Below are positions 53,622 through 62,122 of a DNA stretch of 64,000 bases, in pieces. How positions within the stretch are numbered: the stretch's first letter is position 1; every line of letters starts with the position of its first letter. The translations under genes and the position numbers were made by a program. This stretch comes from Oscillospiraceae bacterium. Lineage in GTDB: Bacteria > Bacillota > Clostridia > Oscillospirales > Ruminococcaceae. Under the pieces are notes generated by a model. The model saw nothing but the letters and a program-made list of their open reading frames with translations, was not told the origin of the DNA and ran no database searches. The DNA lies in assembly GCA_009781425.1 (NCBI GenBank), contig WQYC01000004.1, forward strand, positions 32,560 through 96,559, read 5' to 3'.

Positions 53622-54515
53622 ATGGAAATAGTGGAAATAAATACCGAAAAGCACCGCAAAAAGTTTTTCTTTGCAAAAAATTTTATCATAATGCTCAAAA
53701 ACAGCATGATGAAAAACAACGTCCCTGTTCACTCGGCTGAGGCGGCTTTTTTCATTATTATCGCTTCACTGCCTACGGCTATGCTGTTCTTAACTTTGCT
53801 AAATTATCTGCCTTTTTCAGCGGAGCAAATTGAGGGCTTTTCTGTTGATTTTCTTTCGCCGCAGGTCACTGCGTTCGTGGAATCCCTACTTGATGAGGTC
53901 TATCAAAAGTCTTCAAGCGCAGTGATTTCAGTGGCTACCATAACCGCGCTGTGGGCGGCTTCACGCGGGTTGCTCGCAATGATTCGCGGGCTTAATTCAA
54001 TCTACGGAATCGAGGAAAAACGCGGCTTCATTCGTATGCGATTAGTTACTATGCTTTATATGCTCGCTTTTATGATTACGCTGATTATTACGCTCGTGGT
54101 GCTGGTTTTCGGCGGCGCAATTGCATCGTGGCTTGTTGAATTTTTCCCGTTTCTTGAAGCGCACAGTACGTTTTTTGTTTGGACGCGCTGGATTTTCGGC
54201 TTCTGCCTTTTGGTGCTTTTTTTCTGGGTTTTGTATTCTTTTGCACCCGGGCGGAAAACCCGCTCGGTTAAAGAGTTTCCCGGTGCATTTCTCTGCGCGG
54301 CGGGCTGGGTCGGCTTCTCGGCGTTATACTCGTTTTATATTAATAACTTCGCGAATTATTCATATCTTTACGGTAGCTTAACCGCAATCGTGCTTCTTAT
54401 GCTTTGGCTTTATTTCTGCATGAACATTATGTTTTTCGGCGCGCAGTTCAACGTTATGATGCGCGGCGTGGTGTTCCGCCCCCGCGTAAAAGGGAGAATC
54501 AGACGGCAACCGTAG
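53622..54515 (+). CDS. YihY/BrkB-family membrane protein
   Basis: 297 residues with six membrane helices. SAEAAFFIIIASLPTAMLFL near the N-terminus, TITALWAASRGLLAMIRGLN, SLTAIVLLMLWLYFCMNIMF FGAQ near the C-terminus. Integral membrane protein of uncertain function; not the tRNA-processing RNase BN. The TAG stop is the TAG of the GTAGGGG repeat at 54512. Confidence 0.9.
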   Translation: MEIVEINTEKHRKKFFFAKNFIIMLKNSMMKNNVPVHSAEAAFFIIIASLPTAMLFLTLLNYLPFSAEQIEGFSVDFLSPQVTAFVESLLDEVYQKSSSAVISVATITALWAASRGLLAMIRGLNSIYGIEEKRGFIRMRLVTMLYMLAFMITLIITLVVLVFGGAIASWLVEFFPFLEAHSTFFVWTRWIFGFCLLVLFFWVLYSFAPGRKTRSVKEFPGAFLCAAGWVGFSALYSFYINNFANYSYLYGSLTAIVLLMLWLYFCMNIMFFGAQFNVMMRGVVFRPRVKGRIRRQP

Positions 54516-54573
54516 GGGACGCCCTGTGTGGCGTCCCGTGATTCAGCGGGTGACCACACAGGGTCACCCCTAC
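54512..54573. repeat. Composite GTAGGGG repeat after the YihY-like gene
   Basis: Two palindromic halves in opposite orientation (GTAGGGGACGCC...GGCGTCCC and GGGTGACC...GGTCACCCCTAC). Near copy of 55706-55767. Confidence 0.85.
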
Positions 54574-54602
54574 AAAAAAACAGAAAAGGATTTTTAAAAA
54601 GA

Positions 54603-55709
54603 ATGAAACTTGGTATGGTAGGTCTGCCCAACACGGGCAAAAGCACGTTATTTAACGCGCTGACAGGTGCAGGCGCAGTTTCAGAGAACTACGCGTTCAG
54701 TACTGTCGAAGCGGCAGTAGGCGCAGTAAGCGTCCCCGACGCGCGGCTAATTCGCCTTGCAGAGCTTTATAACCCTGCGAAAATAACTCCCGCCTCGCTC
54801 GAAGTCGTAGACATCGCAGGGCTCGTCAAGGGCTCGTCAAAAGGCGAAGGACTGGGTAATAAATTCTTGGCTTCAATCCGTGAAGTTGACGCTATTATTC
54901 ACGTTGTCCGCTGTTTCGAGGACGAGCTTGTCGTTCACCCCGACGGCGACATAAATGCAAAACGCGACATCGAAACTATTAATTTAGAGCTGATTTTTTC
55001 CGACTTGGAAATCCTTGAACGCAAGCTTGAACGCACCCGCAAAAACTTAAAAGCAAGCAAGGAATTTCAAAAGGAAGCCGACTTCGTAGAAAAGCTAATT
55101 ACATACATGAGCGAAGGGAAAACCGCCCGCAGCTACGATTTTGACGAATACGAGCTCAATATAATCAAGGACGTGCCTCTGCTCTCCGCGAAGCCTGTTA
55201 TATACGCGGCAAACTTGAACGAGAGCGACTTCCCCGCTGTTTTTGAAAAACCCGAAAGCAACCCGCACTACGCCTATACAATCGAAGCCGCAAAGAGCGA
55301 AAACTGCGCTGTTCTGCCGGTTTGTGCGAAGATTGAAGCGGAAATTTCCGAGCTTGAAGAAGAGGACAAGCAGCTTTTCTTAGGCGAGCTCGGTATGTCC
55401 GAGCCGGGCTTAAACCGCGTAATTCAGCAGGGCTATGCGCTTCTCGGCTTGATTTCGTTCCTCACGGCAGGGCCGCAGGAGGTACGGGCGTGGACGATTC
55501 GGCAAGGTACAAAAGCCCGCGCCGCCGCAGGAAAAATCCATACCGACATAGAAAAAGGCTTCATCAAAGCGGAAGTCACCGCGTTCAGTGACGTTGACGA
55601 GCTTGGAAGCACCAACGCCGCAAAGGAAAAAGGTCTGCTCCGTCTTGAAGGCAGGGACTACATAATTAAAGACGGTGACGTGATTCTGTTCAGATTTAAT
55701 AAGACGTAG
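54603..55709 (+). CDS. ychF: YchF/OLA1-type ribosome-associated ATPase
   Basis: 368 residues from ATG 54603 ([20 protein letters not shown]). G3 [21 protein letters not shown]4 NLNESD in place of NKxD, the feature that shifts specificity to ATP; C-terminal TGS-like domain with [16 protein letters not shown]. The AAAGGA RBS lies after the repeat; a longer in-frame start (54528) would be inside the repeat. The stop TAG is provided by the next repeat. Confidence 0.96.
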   Translation: MKLGMVGLPNTGKSTLFNALTGAGAVSENYAFSTVEAAVGAVSVPDARLIRLAELYNPAKITPASLEVVDIAGLVKGSSKGEGLGNKFLASIREVDAIIHVVRCFEDELVVHPDGDINAKRDIETINLELIFSDLEILERKLERTRKNLKASKEFQKEADFVEKLITYMSEGKTARSYDFDEYELNIIKDVPLLSAKPVIYAANLNESDFPAVFEKPESNPHYAYTIEAAKSENCAVLPVCAKIEAEISELEEEDKQLFLGELGMSEPGLNRVIQQGYALLGLISFLTAGPQEVRAWTIRQGTKARAAAGKIHTDIEKGFIKAEVTAFSDVDELGSTNAAKEKGLLRLEGRDYIIKDGDVILFRFNKT

Positions 55710-55767
55710 GGGACGCCCTATGTGGCGTCCCGTAATTCTGCGGTTGACCACGCAGGGTCAACCCTAC
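55706..55767. repeat. Composite GTAGGGG repeat after ychF
   Basis: GTAGGGGACGCC...GGCGTCCC and GGTTGACC...GGTCAACCCTAC. Second near-identical composite copy, 1.2 kb from the first. Confidence 0.85.
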
Positions 55768-55780
55768 ATAACGGTGAAAA

Positions 55781-56521
55781 ATGCAGATTTTCAGAAACAA
55801 AAACCCATATTACCGCAAGCTCATAGTCCTCTCGGCGGCACGCATTATGCTTGTTGTGCTGCCTGTTTTCGCGTTGAGCCTTGTGTTTTGGCGGCTCCAT
55901 TTAGCAAACTATCTTGAAGCCGCCGGCTTCGCGGTGATGATTGCGGCTATGCTGATTACATATGCGGTTCTTTCGCGGCGGTACAGGATTCTGCTCTCGG
56001 GTCACAACGGTGAGCGCGCACTTTTCAAAATCATCAAGCATATAAATCGCGGCGGCACTTACGCGGTTTTCACGAACCTGCCTGTTTCTTATAAAAAAAG
56101 CCGCTCCGAGATTGATATGCTTCTCATCGGCGAACGCGGGCTTCTTATTATCGAGGTCAAAAATCATTCGGGTATAATTATAGGCGACGCGGGCGACGAC
56201 TTTTGGATTCAGCGCAAAAAATACCGCGAGGGCAAAAACGCAGAGAAGAAAATAATCAACCCGCTGATTCAGCTTCGCAGACAGCGCGGGATTATAAAGG
56301 CCCTGCTCGCCGAGCACGGCTATGATATTTGGGTGGAAAATGCGCTGTACTTTTCAAACCCGAACGTGAAATTAAAGCTTAACGCAGGCAAAAACAACCG
56401 TACTTTCAGCAGTCAAGGTAAGCTCGTGAAATTCATCAACAGCATGAAGCCGAGGCAGCCGCTGAGTAAGCGGGAGTGTAAAAGGGTCGTTGAGATTATT
56501 AAGGATATGAGCGGGCAATAA
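55781..56521 (+). CDS. NERD-domain membrane-anchored nuclease-related protein
   Basis: 246 residues. Two N-terminal helices (RIMLVVLPVFALSLVFWRL and AGFAVMIAAMLITYAVLS), then a NERD domain with SGHNGERALFKIIKHI, KSRSEIDMLLIGERGLLIIE and VKNHSG, carrying the D...ExK nuclease pattern. DNA-processing or defence role possible; unproven. Bidirectional terminator follows. Confidence 0.85.
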   Translation: MQIFRNKNPYYRKLIVLSAARIMLVVLPVFALSLVFWRLHLANYLEAAGFAVMIAAMLITYAVLSRRYRILLSGHNGERALFKIIKHINRGGTYAVFTNLPVSYKKSRSEIDMLLIGERGLLIIEVKNHSGIIIGDAGDDFWIQRKKYREGKNAEKKIINPLIQLRRQRGIIKALLAEHGYDIWVENALYFSNPNVKLKLNAGKNNRTFSSQGKLVKFINSMKPRQPLSKRECKRVVEIIKDMSGQ

Positions 56522-56546
56522 AAAAGGCGGCAAAGCCGCCTTTTTT
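56521..56546. terminator. Bidirectional terminator between convergent genes
   Basis: AAAAAGGCGGC-AAA-GCCGCCTTTTTT; usable by both the NERD gene and the minus-strand lipoprotein gene. Confidence 0.9.
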
Positions 56547-56556
56547 GTATTTAGAA

Positions 56557-57105
56557 TTAGTTTCCGTTGACAGCGTCGTAGAACTCTTGGGGTAATCCCA
56601 TCCAATGGTCACCATGGGGTGAGACACTAACCATTACATCGTAATTTACACCTTTATACGTAATTGTCAATCCTTCATGTATCGGAAGAGCATCTTTCTC
56701 AATACTCGTCAAACTATCGGGAAGCGTGATACTTGTCAATCCTGTACAATGCGCAAACGCGTTATTCCCAATACTCGTCAAACTATCAGGAAGTGTTATG
56801 CTTGTCAATCCGTTGTTATTCCAAAACGCTCTACCGTAAATATTAGCAACACTATTTGGGATATTCACTTCCATTATACCGCTATTTTCAAATGCTCCCC
56901 AGCCAATACTAACCACCGGCTCACCCTCTATTTTAGCAGGAATATTTACTTTCACAGATGTTCCCACATATTTGGTTATCTCTATCCCTCCCGAAACAGC
57001 CCTGTACTCAAAATCACTCGCAGGGTCTCCGCCACCACTACACCCCACCAACCCCAAAACCAAAACTACCGCCAGTAAAATCGCTATCATTTTCTTAATT
57101 TTCAT
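56557..57105 (-). CDS. BspA-like leucine-rich-repeat lipoprotein
   Basis: 182 residues. Lipobox GLVGC (Cys about 22), then three LRR_5/BspA repeats (GLTSITLPDSLTSIGNNAFA, repeated with ...SITLPDSLTSIEKDAL) after NSGIMEVNIPNSVANIYGRA. Two repeats are almost identical at DNA level, which suggests recent duplication. Surface exposure, protein binding likely. Apparently repressed by the divergent Xre regulator. Confidence 0.88.
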   Translation of the reverse strand: MKIKKMIAILLAVVLVLGLVGCSGGGDPASDFEYRAVSGGIEITKYVGTSVKVNIPAKIEGEPVVSIGWGAFENSGIMEVNIPNSVANIYGRAFWNNNGLTSITLPDSLTSIGNNAFAHCTGLTSITLPDSLTSIEKDALPIHEGLTITYKGVNYDVMVSVSPHGDHWMGLPQEFYDAVNGN

Positions 57106-57134
57106 ATTCTTGCCCCTCTTTTCATTAATTTTAA

Positions 57135-57184
57135 TGCGAATATCGCAATAATTTTATTATACTGCGAATCTCGCAGTAAATCAA
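57135..57184 (-). promoter_or_regulatory. Promoter of the BspA-like gene with two Xre-type operators
   Basis: Minus strand TTGATT (57179-57184), 17-base spacer, TATAAT (57156-57161). The spacer is filled by ACTGCGA-ATC-TCGCAGT (57161-57177), and a second related palindrome TGCGA-ATA-TCGCA lies at 57135-57147, 28 bases away centre to centre. Likely binding sites of the regulator at 57221. Confidence 0.75.
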
Positions 57185-57220
57185 CCCCCTAACATGATAA
57201 AATTTTTAGGGGTGATGAAA

Positions 57221-57469
57221 ATGAAGCCGAGAAGCGGAAAAATCGGAACAAAAAATATTGTCGGCGCAAAGGTTGTTGCAATCCGACAAGAACGCAACAT
57301 AAAACAAAAGGACTTCTTAGCGCAGCTGCAAGTGCTTGGTATGGACATCAGCGCGACAAGCTTATCGCGGCTTGAGGGGCAGTATAGGCTTGTTCAAGAT
57401 TTCGAGGTCGTCGTCTTGGCTAAGGCTTTAAATATTACGATTAATGAATTGTTAGGCGCAGATTCTTAA
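57221..57469 (+). CDS. Xre-family transcriptional regulator
   Basis: 82 residues from ATG 57221 (AGGGG eight bases upstream; ATG 57215 also possible). HTH VVAIRQERNIKQKDFLAQLQ then ISATSLSRLEGQYRLVQDFE and ALNITINELLG. Divergent from the LRR lipoprotein gene, whose promoter carries two matching palindromes. Confidence 0.85.
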   Translation: MKPRSGKIGTKNIVGAKVVAIRQERNIKQKDFLAQLQVLGMDISATSLSRLEGQYRLVQDFEVVVLAKALNITINELLGADS

Positions 57470-57539
57470 CCTTTCCCCCAAAAACCGCCTCAAAACTTTG
57501 TGCAGAACTCACAAATATATTTAATTATTTAAACAACTA

Positions 57540-57690
57540 TTGACAAATCAGTAAATATAAGTTATTATAAAGGTGACGAAATGACCCTCCAATAGTTGTT
57601 TTTGTTTTAGTTGTCTCCTTTCTTTTGTTCTACACATTATGCAATTAATCTTACTTTCCGCCCCTTTTTAAAGAAGGGGTTATTTTTTTG
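57540..57690 (+). ncRNA. Candidate small RNA transcription unit
   Basis: TTGACA (57540-57545), 17-base spacer, TATTAT (57563-57568); predicted start near 57575; terminator-like CCCCTT...AAGGGG followed by TTATTTTTTT at about 57661-57690. Transcript about 110 bases with no coding capacity beyond MTLQ. No known RNA family recognised. Confidence 0.35.
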
Positions 57691-57700
57691 GCGAAAAAGG

Positions 57701-57729
57701 TTGACAAGTCAATGTTTTTATGCTATAAT
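57701..57729 (+). promoter_or_regulatory. Promoter of ylxM-ffh
   Basis: TTGACA (57701-57706), 17-base spacer, TATAAT (57724-57729). The sequence TTGACAAGTCAAT is shared with the promoter at 50080. Confidence 0.85.
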
Positions 57730-57783
57730 CCATAAGTGTAAACAAAAAATGGTTGACAGCCGCTTGAAAGGAAGGTGAAATTT

Positions 57784-58125
57784 ATGCCGAAAGACTTTGC
57801 AATAACTGTACTTCTTGACGTTTACGGCATGATGCTGACCGACCGTCAGCGCGAGACTATGGAGCTTTATTACGAGGAAGACCTCTCGCTCGGCGAAATC
57901 GCGGAAATAACAAGCATTACGCGGCAGGGCGTCATGAACTGTCTCAAAAAAAGCGAAGCACACTTAAAGTCGCTTGAGCTCAAGCTCGGACTCGTCCGCA
58001 AGCTCCGCGAATTTGAGGAAGACATAGCCGAGCTCGAAAAGCTGCTGATGTCCTCCGAAATGAAAAACGAATCCGTAATGGCTGACATTGACGATTTGTT
58101 GGTTGAAATTAAGAAGAAACTGTAG
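57784..58125 (+). CDS. ylxM: YlxM, SRP-associated HTH protein
   Basis: 113 residues from ATG 57784 (GGAAGG eight bases upstream). LLDVYGMMLTDRQRETMELY, YEEDLSLGEIAEITSITRQG, VMNCLKKSEAHLKSLE: sigma-70 region-4-like HTH of the UPF0122 family, next to ffh as usual. Thought to modulate the signal recognition particle. The stop TAG is the TAG of the repeat at 58122. Confidence 0.93.
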   Translation: MPKDFAITVLLDVYGMMLTDRQRETMELYYEEDLSLGEIAEITSITRQGVMNCLKKSEAHLKSLELKLGLVRKLREFEEDIAELEKLLMSSEMKNESVMADIDDLLVEIKKKL

Positions 58126-58192
58126 GGAACGCATTTATGCGTTCCGTTAAAAACAAGCATTATATGCGGAACGGATAAATCCGTTCCCTACG
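58122..58192. repeat. Composite GTAGGGAACGC repeat between ylxM and ffh
   Basis: Two inverted palindromic halves (GGAACGCATTTATGCGTTCC and GGAACGGATAAATCCGTTCC) ending CCCTACG. Confidence 0.85.
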
Positions 58193-58213
58193 AACGAACA
58201 TTTAGGTGATATT

Positions 58214-59575
58214 ATGGCATTTGAAGGTTTATCCGACAAGCTCGGCAGAGTTTTTAAAGGGCTTCGCGGTAAAGGCAAATTGAGCGAAAAAGACGTGCGT
58301 GACGCCATGCGCGAGGTTAAGCTTGCGCTGATTGAAGCGGATGTAAACTTTAAGGTCACACGGGACTTCGTCGCAAAAATAACCGAGCGCGCAATAGGCT
58401 CGGAGGTCATGAACAGCTTAACCCCTGCTCAGCAGGTCATAGATATAGTTAACGATGAGATGATTCAGTTAATGGGCGGGACTTCGGGAATCTCGAAAAT
58501 AGATTTCCCCGCCAAGCCGCCCTGCGTAATTATGCTCTGCGGACTGCAGGGCGCGGGTAAAACTACGCACTCGGCGAAGCTTGCGAAGCACTTGAAGGCT
58601 ATGAACCGCCGTCCGTTGTTAGTTGCTTGCGATATTTACAGACCAGCGGCGATTGAGCAGTTAAAAATCGTCGGCGAAAAAGCAGGCGCGAAGGTTTTTG
58701 AAATGGGGCAGACAGACCCTGTTAAAATCGCAACAGAAAGCATTAAACACGCAAAAGACAACGGCTTCGACGTGGTAATTCTTGACACGGCGGGGCGGCT
58801 TCACATAGACGAAGAATTAATGAACGAGCTGAGTGCAATTAAGGACAAGGTAAGTCCGAACGAGATTTTACTGACGATTGACTCAATGACGGGGCAGGAC
58901 GCGGTTAATGTCGCGGCAAGCTTCAACGACGCGCTCGGCATTACAGGCGTAATTCTGACCAAGCTTGACGGCGATTCAAGAGGCGGCGCGGCTTTGTCGG
59001 TGCTTGCGGTAACAGGAAAGCCCGTGAAATTCGCAGGTGTGGGCGAAAAGCTTGACGACCTTGAACAGTTCCACCCCGACAGAATGGCTTCGCGGATTCT
59101 CGGCATGGGGGATATGCTGAGCCTTATTGACAAGGCAAAAGCGACTGTAAGCGAAAAAGAACAGGAAAAGCTTGCACAGCGGCTGATGGAAAATAAGTTC
59201 GACATGAACGATTTATATTCGCAGTTCGAGCAAATCGAGAAAATGGGCAACATCGGCAATGTTTTGAAGATGATTCCGGGCATGGGCAGTAAGCTTAAAG
59301 AAGAGGATATTGACGAGCGGAAAATGCCGCGTATGAAGGCGATTATTTCTTCAATGACAAAGAAAGAACGCGCGAAGCCCGCTATAATCGACGCCAAGCG
59401 CAAGCGCAGAATCGCGGCAGGAAGCGGAACAGCCGTCGAAAACGTGAACGAGCTGCTCAGACAATACGAAATGATGAGGAAGATGATGGGGCAGTTTTCG
59501 GGCAAGGGCGGGAAGAAAAAAAGATTCCCGAAGCTCCCGGGAATGAATATGCCGGGGGGATTTCCGGGGTTGTAG
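58214..59575 (+). CDS. ffh: Signal recognition particle protein Ffh
   Basis: 453 residues. N domain, then G domain with GLQGAGKTTHSAKLAKHL, VACDIYRPAAIEQL, DTAGRLHIDEELMNEL and TKLDGDSRGGAALSV; Met-rich M domain with the RNA-binding GSGTAVENVNELLRQYEMM. Targets nascent membrane proteins to FtsY/SecYEG. The SRP RNA gene was not found in this window. Confidence 0.98.
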   Translation: MAFEGLSDKLGRVFKGLRGKGKLSEKDVRDAMREVKLALIEADVNFKVTRDFVAKITERAIGSEVMNSLTPAQQVIDIVNDEMIQLMGGTSGISKIDFPAKPPCVIMLCGLQGAGKTTHSAKLAKHLKAMNRRPLLVACDIYRPAAIEQLKIVGEKAGAKVFEMGQTDPVKIATESIKHAKDNGFDVVILDTAGRLHIDEELMNELSAIKDKVSPNEILLTIDSMTGQDAVNVAASFNDALGITGVILTKLDGDSRGGAALSVLAVTGKPVKFAGVGEKLDDLEQFHPDRMASRILGMGDMLSLIDKAKATVSEKEQEKLAQRLMENKFDMNDLYSQFEQIEKMGNIGNVLKMIPGMGSKLKEEDIDERKMPRMKAIISSMTKKERAKPAIIDAKRKRRIAAGSGTAVENVNELLRQYEMMRKMMGQFSGKGGKKKRFPKLPGMNMPGGFPGL

Positions 59576-59583
59576 GGGGAGAA

Positions 59584-60054
59584 ATGAACTATACATTTGA
59601 AATATTAAAAAATCAAGAATTACTCAATCCAATGTCCTCACAGATTATGAATATAGGCGGTTTTTCGGGCGAAGAACAAACTAAAATATACGGTCAGCTT
59701 CTGACGCTTTTCGGCGAACCGCTTTATATCACGCAGAACTGTGAAAACGCTTATAGTTACCTTATCATGGCGACACACAGCGACGGAACGCAGTATGTTC
59801 TCAATGTTTATCAGGGGCCTTCCGGAGCCGCGATTGGCGGGGGGTTCGGCATTTCGGGAATTCAAGATGCCGCGGAAGAATTAGCGTGTTGTATTCGCAA
59901 CGCCGAAACAACCGATTTTGAGTGGGTGGGATATTATATGGACGGACCCTCAAAAATACACCAAAAAATTGAAAATGGTAAAATAAGCTACGAAGAAACC
60001 GAAATAAAAGACGATGATGAGTATGAAAAAGCGCGTAAAATCTGTTATTCTTAA
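59584..60054 (+). CDS. Hypothetical protein between ffh and rpsP
   Basis: 156 residues, soluble, acidic. YITQNCENAYSYLIMATHSD, then LNVYQGPSGAAIGGGFGISG and DDDEYEKARKICYS. No family recognised. Eight bases after ffh with GGGGGAG as RBS; not part of the usual ffh-rpsP block, so a lineage-specific insertion. Confidence 0.75.
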   Translation: MNYTFEILKNQELLNPMSSQIMNIGGFSGEEQTKIYGQLLTLFGEPLYITQNCENAYSYLIMATHSDGTQYVLNVYQGPSGAAIGGGFGISGIQDAAEELACCIRNAETTDFEWVGYYMDGPSKIHQKIENGKISYEETEIKDDDEYEKARKICYS

Positions 60055-60071
60055 CCTTGTAATTTAATCCC

Positions 60072-60101
60072 GTAGGGGCGCGCATTGCGCGTCCTATGCG
60101 G
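60072..60101. repeat. GTAGGGGCGCGCATTGCGCGTCC palindromic repeat
   Basis: Single-unit copy upstream of rpsP; core GCGCATTGCGC. Confidence 0.85.
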
Positions 60102-60173
60102 AAAATTAAATATATAAAAAAACAAAACAAATGCAGCTTCAGCTGCGAAACACAGAAAGGCAGGTCTAAACCA

Positions 60174-60416
60174 ATGGCAGTAAAAATCAGACTGAAACGC
60201 ATGGGCGCGAAGAAAGCACCCTTTTACAGAATCGTAGTCGCAGACTCGCGCTCACCTCGCGACGGACGCTTCATCGAGGAACTCGGCTATTATGACCCTA
60301 CTAAAAACCCCTCTGTAATCAGCGTTGACGCAGACAAAGCGAAGAAATGGCTCAAGGACGGCGCACAGCCCACCGATACGGTACGGAAGCTTCTCAAAAT
60401 CAAAGAAGTTCTGTGA
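60174..60416 (+). CDS. rpsP: Ribosomal protein S16
   Basis: 80 residues from ATG 60174: [59 protein letters not shown] longer in-frame start at 60096 is not needed. Confidence 0.97.
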   Translation: MAVKIRLKRMGAKKAPFYRIVVADSRSPRDGRFIEELGYYDPTKNPSVISVDADKAKKWLKDGAQPTDTVRKLLKIKEVL

Positions 60417-60427
60417 TTGGGGGACAT

Positions 60428-60661
60428 ATGAAAGAATTATTACACGCAATCGTGATTGAGCTTGTCGAAAACAAGGACGCGGTTGTGATAAAAGAGGACG
60501 AGCCTGACGCAAACGGCGTTACGGTTTTTCACCTCTCTGTCGCGCCTGACGACATGGGCAGAGTGATTGGGAAGCAGGGCAGAATCGCCAAGGCGATTCG
60601 CGCAATTATGCGCGCGGGCGCAATCCGTCACAACAAAAAGGTTATGGTTGAAATTGATTAA
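60428..60661 (+). CDS. khpA: KH-domain RNA-binding protein KhpA (YlqC)
   Basis: 77 residues: KELLHAIVIELVENKDAVVI, then the KH GxxG loop in GRVIGKQGRIAKAIRAIMRA. Directly follows rpsP as in most Bacillota. GGGGG RBS. rimM and trmD, which normally follow, are absent here. Confidence 0.94.
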   Translation: MKELLHAIVIELVENKDAVVIKEDEPDANGVTVFHLSVAPDDMGRVIGKQGRIAKAIRAIMRAGAIRHNKKVMVEID

Positions 60662-60662
60662 C

Positions 60663-60688
60663 GTAGGGGTGGGCATTGCCCGTCCGCA
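60663..60688. repeat. GTAGGGGTGGGCATTGCCCGTCC palindromic repeat before secD
   Basis: Single-unit copy between khpA and secD; core GGGCATTGCCC. Confidence 0.85.
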
Positions 60689-60718
60689 AAATGCAAAACG
60701 CACAAGGAGAATAAAAAT

Positions 60719-62122
60719 TTGAAAAACGTAAAAAAACCCGTGTTTTTTTTAGTCGCGGCGTTTATACTTGCACTGTCGTACCTTACGATTTTCGGCGTTT
60801 ACACCTACTACGGTGACACGCAGACCGTTTGGGTTCGCGGCGTGCAGGACATTCGCTGGGGGATTGACATTCGCGGCGGCGTTGACGTTATTTTTACCTC
60901 GCCCGAGGATTATAACGCGTCCCGCAACGACATGGACTCAGCGCGCGCGATTATCGAAACACGCATGGTTCAAAGAAATATCACAGACTACGAAATATAC
61001 GTAGATTATGCAACAGAGCGCATAATCGTCCGCTTCCCGTGGCAATCGGGCGACGTTTCGTTTGACCCTGAGCAGGCGGTTCGCGAGCTCGGCGAAACAG
61101 CGATGCTTTCCTTCCGCGAAGGGCTTCCCGAGGCTTGGGAAACTCATGAAGACCTGCCAATCGTAATTACAGGCGCGGACGTCAGCAGAGCAATCGCGCA
61201 GTATATCGACGGCGAATATTTAGTCAGCCTTGAACTCGAAACAAGCGGACGCCAGGCTTTCGGTGACGCAACAGGAAGACTCGCAGGGACACAAATCCCG
61301 ATTTCTATCTGGCTTGACGATTTCTGTTTCTCCGCACCTGTAGTCAGCTCGCATATCACCGACGGCAGAGCGCAAATCAGCGGAACCTTCACGGCTGAAG
61401 AAGTGCAGTCGCTTGCACAGCGCATTAACGGAGGCGCGTTGCCCTTCTCGCTTGAAATCGACAGCTTCAGCACCATTTCGCCCACGCTCGGCATGGGCGC
61501 GCGCGACGCAATGGCTTTAGCGGGCGTAATCGCCTTCGCAGTAATTGCTATAATCATGATTTGTCTTTACAGACTGCTCGGCGTGGTTGCGGTTTTCGCG
61601 CTTCTCGGACAAGCAGTCGGCGCAATTGCAGTCATCAGCGGCTTCTTCCCCGGCAACGCAAGCTTCACGCTGACGATTCCGGGTATCGCGGGGATTATTC
61701 TGTCAATCGCGATGGGCGTTGACGCAAACGTAATTACCTCTGAGCGCATTAAAGAAGAGCTGCGCGCGGGCAAAACGCTTGACGGCGCGTTGCAAGCAGG
61801 TTACAAGCGGGCGTTCTCGGTTATCTTCGACTGTAACATCACGCTTTTAATCATTTCGTTTATTTTAATGGGCGCGTTCGGGACTCCCGACAGCCTTGCC
61901 GCGATTATCCTGACTCCGCTGTTCTTCATGTTCGGGCCGGGTGCGGCGGGCGCGATTTACTCCTTCGGCTTTACGCTGACAGTAGGCGCGATTTTGAACT
62001 TCATCTTCGGCGTAACAGCGTCAAGACTGATGACTTACTCGATTTCAAAATTCAAACCCATGAAGAAACTTTCGCTTTATACTAATGACACCCGCAGTAA
62101 CAAAGGGGGGTATGTATTATGA
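60719..62122 (+). CDS. secD: Protein translocase subunit SecD
   Basis: 467 residues from a TTG start (AAGGAG nine bases upstream). One N-terminal helix (VFFLVAAFILALSYLTIFGV), extracellular P1 region with GIDIRGGVDVIFTSPEDYNA, then five C-terminal helices with GMGARDAMALAGVIAFAV, MGVDANVITSERIKEELRAG and AGYKRAFSVIFDCNITLLI. Uses the proton or sodium gradient to pull exported proteins. Overlaps secF by four bases. Confidence 0.96.
   Translation: MKNVKKPVFFLVAAFILALSYLTIFGVYTYYGDTQTVWVRGVQDIRWGIDIRGGVDVIFTSPEDYNASRNDMDSARAIIETRMVQRNITDYEIYVDYATERIIVRFPWQSGDVSFDPEQAVRELGETAMLSFREGLPEAWETHEDLPIVITGADVSRAIAQYIDGEYLVSLELETSGRQAFGDATGRLAGTQIPISIWLDDFCFSAPVVSSHITDGRAQISGTFTAEEVQSLAQRINGGALPFSLEIDSFSTISPTLGMGARDAMALAGVIAFAVIAIIMICLYRLLGVVAVFALLGQAVGAIAVISGFFPGNASFTLTIPGIAGIILSIAMGVDANVITSERIKEELRAGKTLDGALQAGYKRAFSVIFDCNITLLIISFILMGAFGTPDSLAAIILTPLFFMFGPGAAGAIYSFGFTLTVGAILNFIFGVTASRLMTYSISKFKPMKKLSLYTNDTRSNKGGYVL

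Larger units (their letters stand above)
57470..57774. other. Non-coding region with a promoter, inverted repeat and possible small RNA
   Basis: A promoter at 57540-57568, an inverted pair AAACAACTATTG (57531-57542) / CAATAGTTGTTT (57590-57601) followed by a T-rich run, a four-codon mini-ORF (57581-57595) with an AGGTG RBS, a hairpin CCCCTT...AAGGGG plus T-run at about 57661-57690, and the ylxM promoter at 57701-57729. No larger ORF is credible. Confidence 0.6.

Noticed and set aside
57570..57690. SRP (4.5S/6S-like scRNA) gene beside ffh
   Set aside because: The conserved GGAA tetraloop region and GGTGCTGTT...CTGGG segments of SRP RNA are not present.
54512..58192. CRISPR array
   Set aside because: The repeats are palindromic single or composite units at gene boundaries, not regularly spaced with unique spacers; no cas genes.
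58801..59505. 234-residue minus-strand ORF opposite ffh
   Set aside because: Antisense shadow of ffh caused by codon bias; Ser/Phe-rich with no motif.
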